This document shows, one piece after another, positions 7,831 through 15,448 of a stretch of DNA of 16,166 nucleotides. Made by a program: the position numbers and the translations under genes. How positions within the stretch are numbered: position 1 is the first letter of the stretch; each line of letters begins with the position of its first letter. Under the pieces are notes generated by a model. The model saw nothing but the letters and a program-made list of their open reading frames with translations, was not told where the DNA came from and did no database searches. Source of the DNA: AM-2324 sp042091035 (GTDB lineage: Bacteria > Bacteroidota > Bacteroidia > Chitinophagales > Saprospiraceae); assembly GCA_042091035.1 (NCBI GenBank), contig JBELIG010000059.1:1-16166 (forward strand). Reading direction: 5' to 3'.

Positions 7831-8725
7831 TCCCGAATTGACTCACTGGACCTTTCCTAATTATCTGATAGGAATCACCGTCTTCAATTGCATAGGAAAT
7901 CATTTCTCCAAATCTGTAAATATCTAAGGGATTCTCTATTTCATGAAGATATTCATCCTTAACTTTTTTTATCGATTTGGTCAAACATTCCGCAGCTTCA
8001 AATAGTCCAATTGATTCCAATAGAAATACAAGGCTTGAAAGATCATTGAAATAGGATTCAAGGTTGCCAAGCCCTTTCTCAGATTGTGCAATTGAGTAGG
8101 CAATAAAACTACTATTGATATAAACAGGCTTTGATATCATTGCATAATCCTTTGAAAATAGCGTATACTCTAAATCCAATTGAGGTAGGAAAGATAGTAT
8201 AGTTTCAAACCTAAAGGATTTGATTTCATCTAGTTCATCCGCAAAAACAAAGTTGAGTTTTAGAGCCTTATACTGCTTAGCAAATATTGATAATCCAATT
8301 TCCTTTTCAAGTATATTTAAATGACTGGCGTTTTTTACAAGAACATTTAAATTATGCTCTCCATTGGATTGCAAAAAATTAAAACAATGCTTCAAGTATT
8401 TAATTTTTGAACCCATCACTTGGTCCATATTGAATACCAAAACATTAGAATCACCCTGGCTTTTTGAACTGCAGAGAGAGACATTACATATTTCTTTAGA
8501 AACGGATTTATTGTTTAAAAGCAATTCCTTTATTAGGTCTTCATTGCTTAATATAATACCAGACGGAATTTGGAATCCTTTAGATTTGATTTGCTCACTA
8601 GAAATGTAATTCAACTGAGCAGATTCTTTCCCCTGATTATTTATTAAATTAACGAGTATAGATTCCACTTCAAGGAATACATTTCGTTGTTGTTCGGAAT
8701 AAATTATGTTTATTGTCTTGTTCAT
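7820..8725 (-). CDS. Divergent isocitrate/isopropylmalate dehydrogenase-like protein, probably non-catalytic
   Basis: This 301-residue protein starts at ATG 8725; a TTG at 8731 would add two residues. No catalytic family motif is intact. The spacing of hydrophobic and polar positions nevertheless follows the isocitrate/isopropylmalate dehydrogenase family throughout. Residues 9-24 (YSEQQRNVFLEVESIL) sit where GDGIGPE-V-x-x-EV-x-x-L is expected. NVLVKNASHLNILEKEIG (127-144), with the helix and strand after it up to FVFADEL (159-165), matches the DKANVL...EYPDIELEFMYVD region. Residues 227-256 match the ASAMMLxYLGxxEAAxxI helix, and YRFGEMISYAIEDG (270-283) resembles the CSEFGxAII ending. The GDGIGPE loop and the GDxxSD metal aspartates are missing, so catalysis is unlikely. 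The homology is my inference by eye. The gene itself is well supported: it is long, open and has its own intergenic upstream region. Confidence 0.55.
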   Translation of the reverse strand: MNKTINIIYSEQQRNVFLEVESILVNLINNQGKESAQLNYISSEQIKSKGFQIPSGIILSNEDLIKELLLNNKSVSKEICNVSLCSSKSQGDSNVLVFNMDQVMGSKIKYLKHCFNFLQSNGEHNLNVLVKNASHLNILEKEIGLSIFAKQYKALKLNFVFADELDEIKSFRFETILSFLPQLDLEYTLFSKDYAMISKPVYINSSFIAYSIAQSEKGLGNLESYFNDLSSLVFLLESIGLFEAAECLTKSIKKVKDEYLHEIENPLDIYRFGEMISYAIEDGDSYQIIRKGPVSQFGIII

Positions 8726-8860
8726 GATCAATAAATAGTGTTGTAGTAAACTATAATAACAGCCACTCTAAGTTTTTGCGAGTCAAACTGCTTACTATTT
8801 AGAATAAAGTTTTAAATACTTTGTAATTAACAAAATATAAAATTAAAAAACACACTTTAC

Positions 8861-11326
8861 ATGAAACTTAAGCACTGTAGACTGATTCTTTCTGCTGTTT
8901 TGGTAATTTTAAGTCATTTTCTTAGTTATTCTCAGGTGTCCGGTTATATCCTAGACCAAGATGGGCTACCACTTCCATTCGCAACTGTGCTTATAAATGG
9001 GACTAGTTCTGGCACAAGTGCCAACCTGGAGGGCTATTATGAGTTGGAGCTTTCTACAGAAGGCGATTATGAATTAATCTACTCTTTTGTTGGGTTTATA
9101 TCTCAAAGAATTTCGCTTAACTATGCAGCCGGTCCTTTGGAAAGGAATGTTCGATTGGTATCTTCTGCAATTGCAATAAAGGAATTTGTCTATGATGGGA
9201 ATGCAGAGGATCCTGCCTATGGGATAATCAGAGAGGTCCAACGAAAACGCAAATTTTTTCTTGAAGAGTCTCCTGCCTATTCCTGCAATAGTTACATGAA
9301 AGGTTTAATAAAAATAGATACCACTCCAGCTATGATCTTAGGTATACCTTTTGAAGATATATTAGAGGACGAGCGAAATAAAATTCTTTATCTGTCAGAG
9401 TCTGAATCCACTTTACTAAGCGATGGTGGTGGTCTTTTTAAAGAAATTATCCATGCCTCTGTGGTCAGTGGAGAAGATCAGGGACTAAGTTTTAATTCAG
9501 CCAAAGAAATGGATTTCAACTTGTACAAGAATTTTTATCAAATGCCCAGACCATTAATTTCACCGATTGGGAAAAACGCACTGAATTTTTACAAGTACAA
9601 ATTAAAAAGAAGCTACTACGATGATTCTAATCGAAAAATATATGAAATAGAGTTGTGGCCCAAGCGAGCTGATGATCCATGTTACACTGGAAAAATATTT
9701 ATTTACGATAAAACATGGGACATCAATGCCTCCGAATTAGGTGTAAACGGGAAGCAATGTTATTCTGAGGGTTTGGATACTATGATTGTCCGTCAACAGT
9801 ATATGGATATCAGTGGTACAATTCATAAATTCCCTTTAAATAGGAATATTTACATTCGTGCCGGGATTTTGGGTGTTCAATTTTCGGGTAATTTCAATGC
9901 AGTGTATTCTTCTTACGATCTAGGGGAGGAGAAGTACCTAAGTCTAGGGGAAAAGGAGGAATTTGTATATGAAGCTGAAGCATTGGAAAAGTCTAAAAAT
10001 TATTTCGATAGTATTAGACCTATTCCTCTGAATTCATTTGAATCAGTTGATTACACCTTTAAAGACTCATTGCTACAACTTGAGAAAGACCCAGGATATA
10101 GAGACAGCTTAGATCGCGTCAGTAATAAGTTTGGTGTCAATAAATTAGTCTTTGGCTACACTTGGAGAGATTCCAAAAAGGATTTGTTTATTACTATCCC
10201 ATCTCCTCTAGAGAGCATTGTATTTAATCCAGTTCAAGGACGTAACCTATCTTTAAGTCCTAGAATAGTTAAGTATAATTCTAAACGTAGAACAAATTAT
10301 ACAAGACTAGATTTAAATCTCAACTATGGATTTATAGAACAAGATTTTCGGTATAGTTTGGGTCTTACACGGAAATTTAATTCGATTACGAATGATAAGA
10401 TTCGAGTTGATTTGGGGCTTAGACTAGTTGATTTTAATGATTCAGAAATGATCAGACCATATATAGCATCGCTTGCTGCTTTATATTTTCATGTAAATCC
10501 ATTGAAATTATATGAAAAGAAATTTGCAAGTTTATGGTTTGAAAGAGACTTAGGGGTACAAGCAAAACTTAGGATTCTAGGTTCTTGGGAAGCACGTAAA
10601 AGCGTACAAAACAACTCTGATTTTTCTTACTTCAATACCGAGGGTGTTTATCAAAAAAATAGCCCTATTCCTGATGATGTTAGTTTTGACCAATTTAACA
10701 ATAGTCTATTTAAAACTGCATTATCTCTTAGGATATACCCTGGGAGGAAATTTATGACCTATCCAGAAAGAAGAGTTTATACTAGAAGCAAGTGGCCAGT
10801 ATTTAATATCAAGGCAACAGCCCTGTTTTATCCAAAGGCAACAAGTATAAAATGGAGTCTTGGATTGAGAACTCCAAAGATGTCTTTAGGGAGCTGGGGT
10901 AGAAGTACAGCTATAGTAGCCATTAGAGGTTTTTTAAATGAGGATTCTGTTCAATGGATCGATTTTCATCATTTTCGAGGGAATGATATTCAATTTAATA
11001 GTGTAAAGCATATAGATAGAGGCTATTTTCTGCTGCCGTATTATCGCTTAAGTACAACTAATACGCATCTTACGGGTATTTGGGAACATAGTTTTGATGG
11101 AAAAATACTTAACAAAGTTCCCTTGATCAAAAAGATGAATGTTTCTCTTGTTGGACGCCTGGGAGTAATGGTTTCAAATCAGGATCATTATTATGAGTGC
11201 TCTGTCGGTATAGATCGAATTGGATTTAAATTTTGGAAAGGTGGTCGAATCGATTATGTCTTTAAAACTTCAAGCAGTTTTGCGAATATCGAGCGGTCAG
11301 CATTTAAATTTTCTTTAAGCTTATAA
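8861..11326 (+). CDS. DUF5686 outer-membrane protein with carboxypeptidase-regulatory-like N-terminal domain
   Basis: This 821-residue protein has a signal peptide (residues 1-25, ending in LSYSQ). A CarboxypepD_reg-like beta-sandwich follows (about 26-105: VSGYILDQDGLPLPFATVLI, then GTSANLEGYYEL and YSFVGFISQRI). After this comes the DUF5686 region, recognisable from DPAYGIIREVQRKRKFF (about 119-135), the central PLNRNIYIRAG stretch and RPIPLNSFESVDY with a following DS helix. The C-terminal third is rich in alternating aromatic beta-strands and ends in FKFSLSL, consistent with an outer-membrane barrel. Such proteins are common in Bacteroidota and resemble TonB-receptor-associated proteins, but lack the plug. 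Their biochemical role is unknown. The gene is divergent from the dehydrogenase-like gene and appears to be monocistronic. Confidence 0.85.
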   Translation: MKLKHCRLILSAVLVILSHFLSYSQVSGYILDQDGLPLPFATVLINGTSSGTSANLEGYYELELSTEGDYELIYSFVGFISQRISLNYAAGPLERNVRLVSSAIAIKEFVYDGNAEDPAYGIIREVQRKRKFFLEESPAYSCNSYMKGLIKIDTTPAMILGIPFEDILEDERNKILYLSESESTLLSDGGGLFKEIIHASVVSGEDQGLSFNSAKEMDFNLYKNFYQMPRPLISPIGKNALNFYKYKLKRSYYDDSNRKIYEIELWPKRADDPCYTGKIFIYDKTWDINASELGVNGKQCYSEGLDTMIVRQQYMDISGTIHKFPLNRNIYIRAGILGVQFSGNFNAVYSSYDLGEEKYLSLGEKEEFVYEAEALEKSKNYFDSIRPIPLNSFESVDYTFKDSLLQLEKDPGYRDSLDRVSNKFGVNKLVFGYTWRDSKKDLFITIPSPLESIVFNPVQGRNLSLSPRIVKYNSKRRTNYTRLDLNLNYGFIEQDFRYSLGLTRKFNSITNDKIRVDLGLRLVDFNDSEMIRPYIASLAALYFHVNPLKLYEKKFASLWFERDLGVQAKLRILGSWEARKSVQNNSDFSYFNTEGVYQKNSPIPDDVSFDQFNNSLFKTALSLRIYPGRKFMTYPERRVYTRSKWPVFNIKATALFYPKATSIKWSLGLRTPKMSLGSWGRSTAIVAIRGFLNEDSVQWIDFHHFRGNDIQFNSVKHIDRGYFLLPYYRLSTTNTHLTGIWEHSFDGKILNKVPLIKKMNVSLVGRLGVMVSNQDHYYECSVGIDRIGFKFWKGGRIDYVFKTSSSFANIERSAFKFSLSL

Positions 11327-11336
11327 ATAAGCTTTT
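11317..11336 (+). terminator. Possible weak terminator hairpin at the end of the DUF5686 gene
   Basis: AAGCTTA (11317-11323) and TAAGCTT (11328-11334) form a perfect 7-bp inverted repeat around a 4-base loop that starts with the stop codon TAA. Only a short T tail (11333-11336) follows and the stem is AT-rich, so termination efficiency is doubtful. Confidence 0.35.
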
Positions 11337-11362
11337 CATCTATAGATTTTTTAGATACTCTA

Positions 11363-11370
11363 TAAATTTG
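11363..11370 (+). promoter_or_regulatory. Candidate -7 element for the coiled-coil/PspA-like/SPFH operon
   Basis: TAAATTTG matches TAnnTTTG, 70 bases before the first gene of the four-gene set. No convincing -33 TTTG is seen. It is the best match in the 113-base intergenic stretch. Confidence 0.3.
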
Positions 11371-11439
11371 GCTATTTTGTCTAAATAGGTTTAACGTTTT
11401 TAGTTTTTTCCTGATCTTTCAAACGTAATTGAATTATTA

Positions 11440-11991
11440 ATGAATACAGACTTGTTGAGATTATTCGAGATTGAAGCAGAAATTGATGAGAGGAGTGCCT
11501 CTTTCCTTACAAAAGCAATAGCCGATAACGACCTCCCTGGGTTTGATTATCTAGAATTTAAAAAAGCTGTTGCTGCGCTCAAGGAAATGGAGATGGATGA
11601 TTTAACTGCCATGCGTTCTTCATTTAAAACGGCTGAAATAGCTGGCCTTACGAAAGATAAATTACTCTTTGCAGCAGAACATTACCTAAAAGTTCTTGAA
11701 AAGGAGAAGATCCAATTCACAGAAGCTATGAAAAATCAGTTCAAGGTAAAGGTGAAAAATAGGGAAGAGCGTATTGGGTTTTTGAAAGGTGGTGTCATAG
11801 ATGGGAATGACCGAATTAAAAAGATTCAGGCCAAGATTGAAGAACTTCAACAAGAACTCCAAGCAACTGAATCAGAGCTTGAAGGTGCGTTGAATGGGCT
11901 TAAGGACACGGAAAATAAATTCACAAGTGCCTTTGAAAGTTTAAAAGATAAGATCAATACAGATATAAGCAATTTTAAAGAATTATTGTAA
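11440..11991 (+). CDS. All-helical coiled-coil protein of unknown function
   Basis: This 183-residue protein has no signal peptide or membrane segment. The N-terminal half (1-90) is helical and acidic, with LPGFDYLEFKKAVAALKEME in the middle. A long charged helix with heptad character follows, from about 85 to 183 (IKKIQAKIEELQQELQATES is the clearest stretch). A single glycine-rich break, FLKGGVIDGNDR (about 114-125), interrupts it. I do not recognise a named family. It starts 70 bases after a candidate -7 element and ends 11 bases before the PspA-like gene. It is therefore the first gene of that operon and probably a soluble partner of the coiled-coil membrane protein. Homology to PspA itself is not evident. 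Confidence 0.78.
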   Translation: MNTDLLRLFEIEAEIDERSASFLTKAIADNDLPGFDYLEFKKAVAALKEMEMDDLTAMRSSFKTAEIAGLTKDKLLFAAEHYLKVLEKEKIQFTEAMKNQFKVKVKNREERIGFLKGGVIDGNDRIKKIQAKIEELQQELQATESELEGALNGLKDTENKFTSAFESLKDKINTDISNFKELL

Positions 11992-12002
11992 CAACCGTAA
12001 TT

Positions 12003-13019
12003 ATGACTACTACTCCAAATTTTGAAACTAGGACTAAAACTTTCTGGGAAAAACCTGAAGGGAAAGTTGGTACCTTTTTCCTCATTGCTGCATTAGGTGG
12101 ACTTGGTTTTTTGGCTTTCCAGAATATTGAGTTTCTGGTTGGTCTAGCTCAAAATGTATTAAGCCTAACGCTCCTCATAGTTGCTATTGCTACTATTCTT
12201 TTTGTTTTTATAAACCCAAAAACAAGAAACCTACTGTGGTACATGTATAAGAGTATTATGCGCAGTATTACAGGATTGTTTGTTAAAATTGATCCTATAG
12301 GTATCCTAAAGTCTTTCGTTGAGGATCTTGAAAGTAACCTTGCCAAGTTGAGCAGACAGATTAATACCATTAGAGGTCAGATGCGCAAACTGAAAAACTT
12401 AGTTTCAGATAATGGTAAGGAAATAGAGCAGAATCTTAAATTGGCTTCTGTTGCGCACAAGCAGAATAATGAAACTCAAGTTACACTGGCTACTCGTAAA
12501 GCCGCAAGGCTGAAAGAGGCTAATGCAAAGTATGAAAATCTACTTAATCGCCTTGAGGTGATGAATCGTATTTTGGATAAAATGTATAAGAATTCCGAAA
12601 TATTAATTGAAGATACTAAAGACCAGGTAAAGGTTAAAGAACAAGAGCGTAAGGCTATAAGAACTTCACACAGTGCAATGAAATCAGCTATGGCCATCAT
12701 ATCTGGAGATCCTGATAAGCGTGCAATGTTTGATGCGGCACTGGAGCATATCGCTGACGATTTATCTTCAAAAGTAGGAGAGATGGAGCGATTTATGGAG
12801 ATGTCTGCAAATGTTATGGACTCCGTTGATCTCGAGAATGGAATGTTTGAAGAAGAGGGCATGAAAATGCTTGAAGAGTGGGAAAAGAAAAGTAATATTC
12901 TCTCTCTAGGAGATGGAACTTCTGCTTCATCTTTGGAGCTAAAGGACTTGAAAGAACCTAAGGCAGAACCACAAGCAAGAAACTCTGATTCAGACTCTTA
13001 TAATTCATTATTTGAATAA
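12003..13019 (+). CDS. Membrane-anchored PspA-like coiled-coil protein
   Basis: In this 338-residue protein, residues 22-39 and about 50-70 are two membrane helices forming a hairpin. Residues 96-235 are a long, mostly charged coiled coil beginning DPIGILKSFVEDLESNLAKL. It continues with IRGQMRKLKNLV, a region with alternating A and K/R residues (160-175), and a second helix near LLNRLEVMNRILDKM. The spacing (an opening helix resembling L-x-x-x-V-x-D-L-E-x-x-L, a hairpin, then a further helix) resembles PspA/Vipp1 ESCRT-III-like proteins. Classical PspA proteins, however, have only an amphipathic N-terminal helix and no membrane hairpin. The C-terminus has a helical domain (240-295) and an acidic, disordered tail. 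It lies 11 bases after the coiled-coil gene and 10 before the SPFH gene. The PspA relationship is moderate confidence; the topology is clear. Confidence 0.7.
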   Translation: MTTTPNFETRTKTFWEKPEGKVGTFFLIAALGGLGFLAFQNIEFLVGLAQNVLSLTLLIVAIATILFVFINPKTRNLLWYMYKSIMRSITGLFVKIDPIGILKSFVEDLESNLAKLSRQINTIRGQMRKLKNLVSDNGKEIEQNLKLASVAHKQNNETQVTLATRKAARLKEANAKYENLLNRLEVMNRILDKMYKNSEILIEDTKDQVKVKEQERKAIRTSHSAMKSAMAIISGDPDKRAMFDAALEHIADDLSSKVGEMERFMEMSANVMDSVDLENGMFEEEGMKMLEEWEKKSNILSLGDGTSASSLELKDLKEPKAEPQARNSDSDSYNSLFE

Positions 13020-13029
13020 ATAAATAAGC

Positions 13030-13751
13030 ATGGGACTATTTGATTTTATAAAAGGAGAATTTATTGAGGTAATTGATTGGGTTGAAAATGACAATCAAAC
13101 TATACTGTATAAATTTCCGGACAAGGATGCTAATATTAAGAATGGCGCTCAACTTACTGTTAGAGAATCACAAGAAGCTGTTTTTTTAGATGAAGGGATT
13201 TTTGCAGATGTTTTCCCACCAGGAAGACATGGTTTGTACACAGCAAATCTTCCACTTTTAACCTCTTTGCGAAATTGGGACAAGGCTTTCAAGTCTCCAT
13301 TCAAATGTGATGTTTACTTTTTTAGTAAGAAAACGTTTACAAATCTAAAGTGGGGTACCACAAATCCCATTATTCTAAGAGATCCTGAATTTAAACAGGT
13401 TCGGGTAAAAGCGCATGGTGTATATTTTATTAAGATCACAGATAGTAAGTTATTCTTTAAGGAATTTTCCGGAACACGAACGGTAGTTACAGTCACAGAT
13501 GTGGAGACNNNNNNNNNNNNNNNNNNNNNNNNNNNNNNNNNNNNNNNNNNNNNNNNNNNNNNNNNNNNNNNNNNNNNNNNNNNNNNNNNNNNNNNNNNNN
13601 NNNNNNNNGTCAAAATCAGCAAGGGCAAAAGAAAGAATCCAAAGAAGAAATAATGAAAGCCCTGAAAGACCTTGGTGAACTTAAGAATGCAGGTATTTTA
13701 ACTGAGGAGGAATTTGCCGAAAAGAAAAAAGATCTGCTTAGCAGACTTTAA
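13030..13751 (+). CDS. YdjI-like SPFH-domain protein with C-terminal SHOCT domain, interrupted by assembly gap
   Basis: Residues 1-159 before the gap match the SPFH (band-7/flotillin-like) family known as YdjI or 'virion core protein'. They open MGLFDFIKGEFIEVIDW and contain KNGAQLTVRESQEAVFLDEG, ADVFPPGRHGL, SPFKCDVYFF, LKWGTTNPIILRDPEF and the strand VRVKAHGVYFIKI. After the 100 N, one frame continues to TAA at 13749-13751. It encodes a 46-residue tail ending in a SHOCT domain: IMKALKDLGELKNAGILTEE followed by EFAEKKKDLLSRL. This frame differs from the one implied if the gap were really 100 bases; that other frame ends at 13653 in a Lys-rich tail. The gap length must therefore be 2 modulo 3 for the two parts to join. 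In B. subtilis, YdjI-type proteins work with PspA (YdjF) and membrane partner YdjG. The next gene starts 14 bases on. Confidence 0.85.
13509..13608. other. Assembly gap of 100 N
   Basis: Exactly 100 unknown bases lie inside the SPFH gene. The round number suggests a placeholder of unknown true length. About 130 residues (roughly 400 bases) of the SPFH family's usual length would be needed to join the visible halves; that size is an estimate from family length, not read from this sequence. Confidence 0.99.
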
Positions 13752-13765
13752 GTATATAGAAAAAT

Positions 13766-14881
13766 ATGGAGGAATTAAACAGCATGGATGGCCTTGAAGA
13801 AACGATAGGACTTCCATGCAAATCCTGTGGTAATCAGTTAAAGTATGATGCCGATATTCAGAAATTAAAATGTAGCTATTGTGGTTCTACAGAGGATTTT
13901 CTGAGAAACAAAGATCAGGTTATTGAAAATGACCTTCTCAAAGTGATATCAAGTGCTAGACTGTATAGCCCTGAACAAAATGCTCAAAAAGTATTTGATT
14001 GTGGCCAGTGTGGTGCTAAATTCTCAGTAGAGGCGAAAAAGGTCAATGTAGATTGTGCATTTTGTGGGTCTAAAAATGTCAATGAAGAAGCTTTTGATCA
14101 CAATTATATCCAACCTTCAGGTATTGCTCCGTTCACAGTTACTTTTGATCAAGCGCATGATAAATTCAAAGTTTGGATCAAAAAAGGTTGGTTTCATCCA
14201 AGTAAATTAAAACAGATAGCCAGAGCAGATCACATCCATGGGATATATATACCAGCTTGGACCTATGATGCTCTATCTAATTCAGATTGGTCTGGTCAAG
14301 CCGGATATTATTATTATGTGACTCAAACGTATACAGAGAACGGTCAAACTAAAACTCGTCAAGTTAGAAAAGTTAGGTGGCAGCAAAGGTCGGGATCTTT
14401 CAAAAGTAGTTTTGATGATATCTTAGTTTCTGCATCTAAGGGGCTTAAGCAGAATTACTTGGGCGGATTGAAGCCTTTTAGATTAGGTGAAGCCATTAAC
14501 TTTTTGCCTGAACTACTGGTAGGATGGGAGTCTGAAGTATATAATATTGAAGTAGATCAGGGATACAGCATTGCAAAAATTGAAATGGATGCCCGTAATC
14601 GCACCAAAGCTTCATCTGCACTTGGAGGAGATACACAGCGTTTTCTTTCTGTAACATCTAAATACAGCAATCAGACCTTCAAATTGTTATTGTTGCCAGT
14701 TTGGATGGCTTCCTATACCTTTAAAGGAAAGGAGTATAGTTTTACCGTCAATGGTCAGACAGGAAAGGTATATGGTAAAAAACCAATCTCAGCTGTAAAG
14801 ATAATTCTACTTATTTTATTTATAGCTGCCATAGCATTTACCATTTATTATCTGGAAGAAAATAATATTATAGAATTTTAG
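13766..14881 (+). CDS. Protein with two zinc ribbons and a C-terminal membrane helix (YdjG-like)
   Basis: This 371-residue protein opens with two zinc ribbons: C18-x2-C21...C36-x2-C39 and C79-x2-C82...C97-x2-C100. A middle domain (about 110-335) follows, with HIHGIYIPAWTYDA (156-169), an aromatic GYYYYVTQTYTENGQTKT stretch, LLVGWESEVYNI and LLLPVWMASYTFKGKEYSF. The end is a single transmembrane helix (about 343-362) with a short tail. Databases often misname such proteins as primosomal helicase N'-like because of the zinc ribbons; no helicase motifs are present. The architecture resembles B. subtilis YdjG, which is encoded next to PspA and the SPFH protein YdjI and helps localise them. Here it closes the operon, 14 bases after the SPFH gene. 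The likely role is the membrane anchor or receptor of the complex, which is an inference. Confidence 0.82.
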   Translation: MEELNSMDGLEETIGLPCKSCGNQLKYDADIQKLKCSYCGSTEDFLRNKDQVIENDLLKVISSARLYSPEQNAQKVFDCGQCGAKFSVEAKKVNVDCAFCGSKNVNEEAFDHNYIQPSGIAPFTVTFDQAHDKFKVWIKKGWFHPSKLKQIARADHIHGIYIPAWTYDALSNSDWSGQAGYYYYVTQTYTENGQTKTRQVRKVRWQQRSGSFKSSFDDILVSASKGLKQNYLGGLKPFRLGEAINFLPELLVGWESEVYNIEVDQGYSIAKIEMDARNRTKASSALGGDTQRFLSVTSKYSNQTFKLLLLPVWMASYTFKGKEYSFTVNGQTGKVYGKKPISAVKIILLILFIAAIAFTIYYLEENNIIEF

Positions 14882-14900
14882 AAAATTGAGTGTGGCAGTA

Positions 14901-14908
14901 TATTTTTG
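14901..14908 (+). promoter_or_regulatory. Candidate -7 element before the asparaginase-like gene
   Basis: TATTTTTG fits TAnnTTTG in the 75-base gap after the zinc-ribbon gene, 49 bases before the ATG at 14957. A correctly spaced TTTG -33 element is not seen. The asparaginase-like gene may have its own promoter or be read through from upstream. Confidence 0.25.
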
Positions 14909-14956
14909 TTAATTTAGCAGCCATATTAATAGCTAATCTATAAACTATCGTTTGCA

Positions 14957-15445
14957 ATGATTCAGGTTTTCGTAACAGGTGGGACGTTTGATAAAGAATA
15001 TAATTACTTGTCTGGAGGACTCTACTTCAAAGAAACGCATCTCCCGAAAATACTCACCAGAGGTCGTTCAACCCTGGATGTAGATATTCGTACATTAATG
15101 ATGGTCGATAGCTTAGAAATGAATGATGAGGATAGACAAATCATTGCTCATAACGTTCAGCGTTCATCTTCTTCGAAGATTGTAATTACACATGGTACAG
15201 ATCGTATGGTTGAAACTGCCAAATTCCTTGCAGAACTCGATATAAAAGATAAAACTATTGTTATATCCGGAGCAATGGTGCCTTATGCCTTTGGAACCTC
15301 ATCTGATGGTTTCTTTAATCTTGGATCAGCCCTTGCCTTTGTTCAAATATTAGAACCTGGAGTTTACATTGCAATGAATGGAAGGCACTTCCAATGGGAC
15401 AAAGTTCGTAAGAATTTAAAAACTGGTTATTTCGAAGAAATTTAA
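14957..15445 (+). CDS. Single-domain asparaginase-like protein
   Basis: This 162-residue protein corresponds to only the N-terminal domain of bacterial L-asparaginases (usual length about 330). Conserved motifs are TGGTFD (7-12, nucleophile Thr as T10), THGTDRM (78-84, with T81 and D82), ISGAMVPYAFGTSSDGFFNL (103-122) and a lysine in MNGRHFQWDKVRKN (140-153) that could be the catalytic Lys. The residues that the neighbouring subunit's C-terminal domain contributes in two-domain asparaginases are absent. Activity, if any, would need another arrangement. The end is natural (TAA at 15443), followed 3 bases later by the next gene. Short asparaginase-domain proteins exist in other bacteria, so this is unlikely to be a broken gene. 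Cytoplasmic; no signal peptide. The substrate is unknown. Confidence 0.82.
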   Translation: MIQVFVTGGTFDKEYNYLSGGLYFKETHLPKILTRGRSTLDVDIRTLMMVDSLEMNDEDRQIIAHNVQRSSSSKIVITHGTDRMVETAKFLAELDIKDKTIVISGAMVPYAFGTSSDGFFNLGSALAFVQILEPGVYIAMNGRHFQWDKVRKNLKTGYFEEI

Positions 15446-15448
15446 AGC

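Noticed and set aside
8364..8609. 81-codon plus-strand frame opposite the dehydrogenase-like gene
   Set aside because: Antisense shadow of a longer frame with better composition and family pattern.
11338..11352. ATCTATAGAT followed by a T-run as a terminator
   Set aside because: Allowing for a loop, only about three base pairs remain in the stem, too weak for an intrinsic terminator.
12476..12862. 128-codon open frame on the minus strand
   Set aside because: It lies wholly inside the PspA-like coiled-coil gene; its Ser/Ile-rich composition is what antisense reading of a Glu/Lys/Ala coiled coil gives, and it has no family signature.
13609..13653. Lys-rich C-terminal tail of the SPFH protein read through the N stretch
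   Set aside because: It relies on the gap being exactly 100 bases. Another frame here encodes a recognisable SHOCT domain, ending at 13751.
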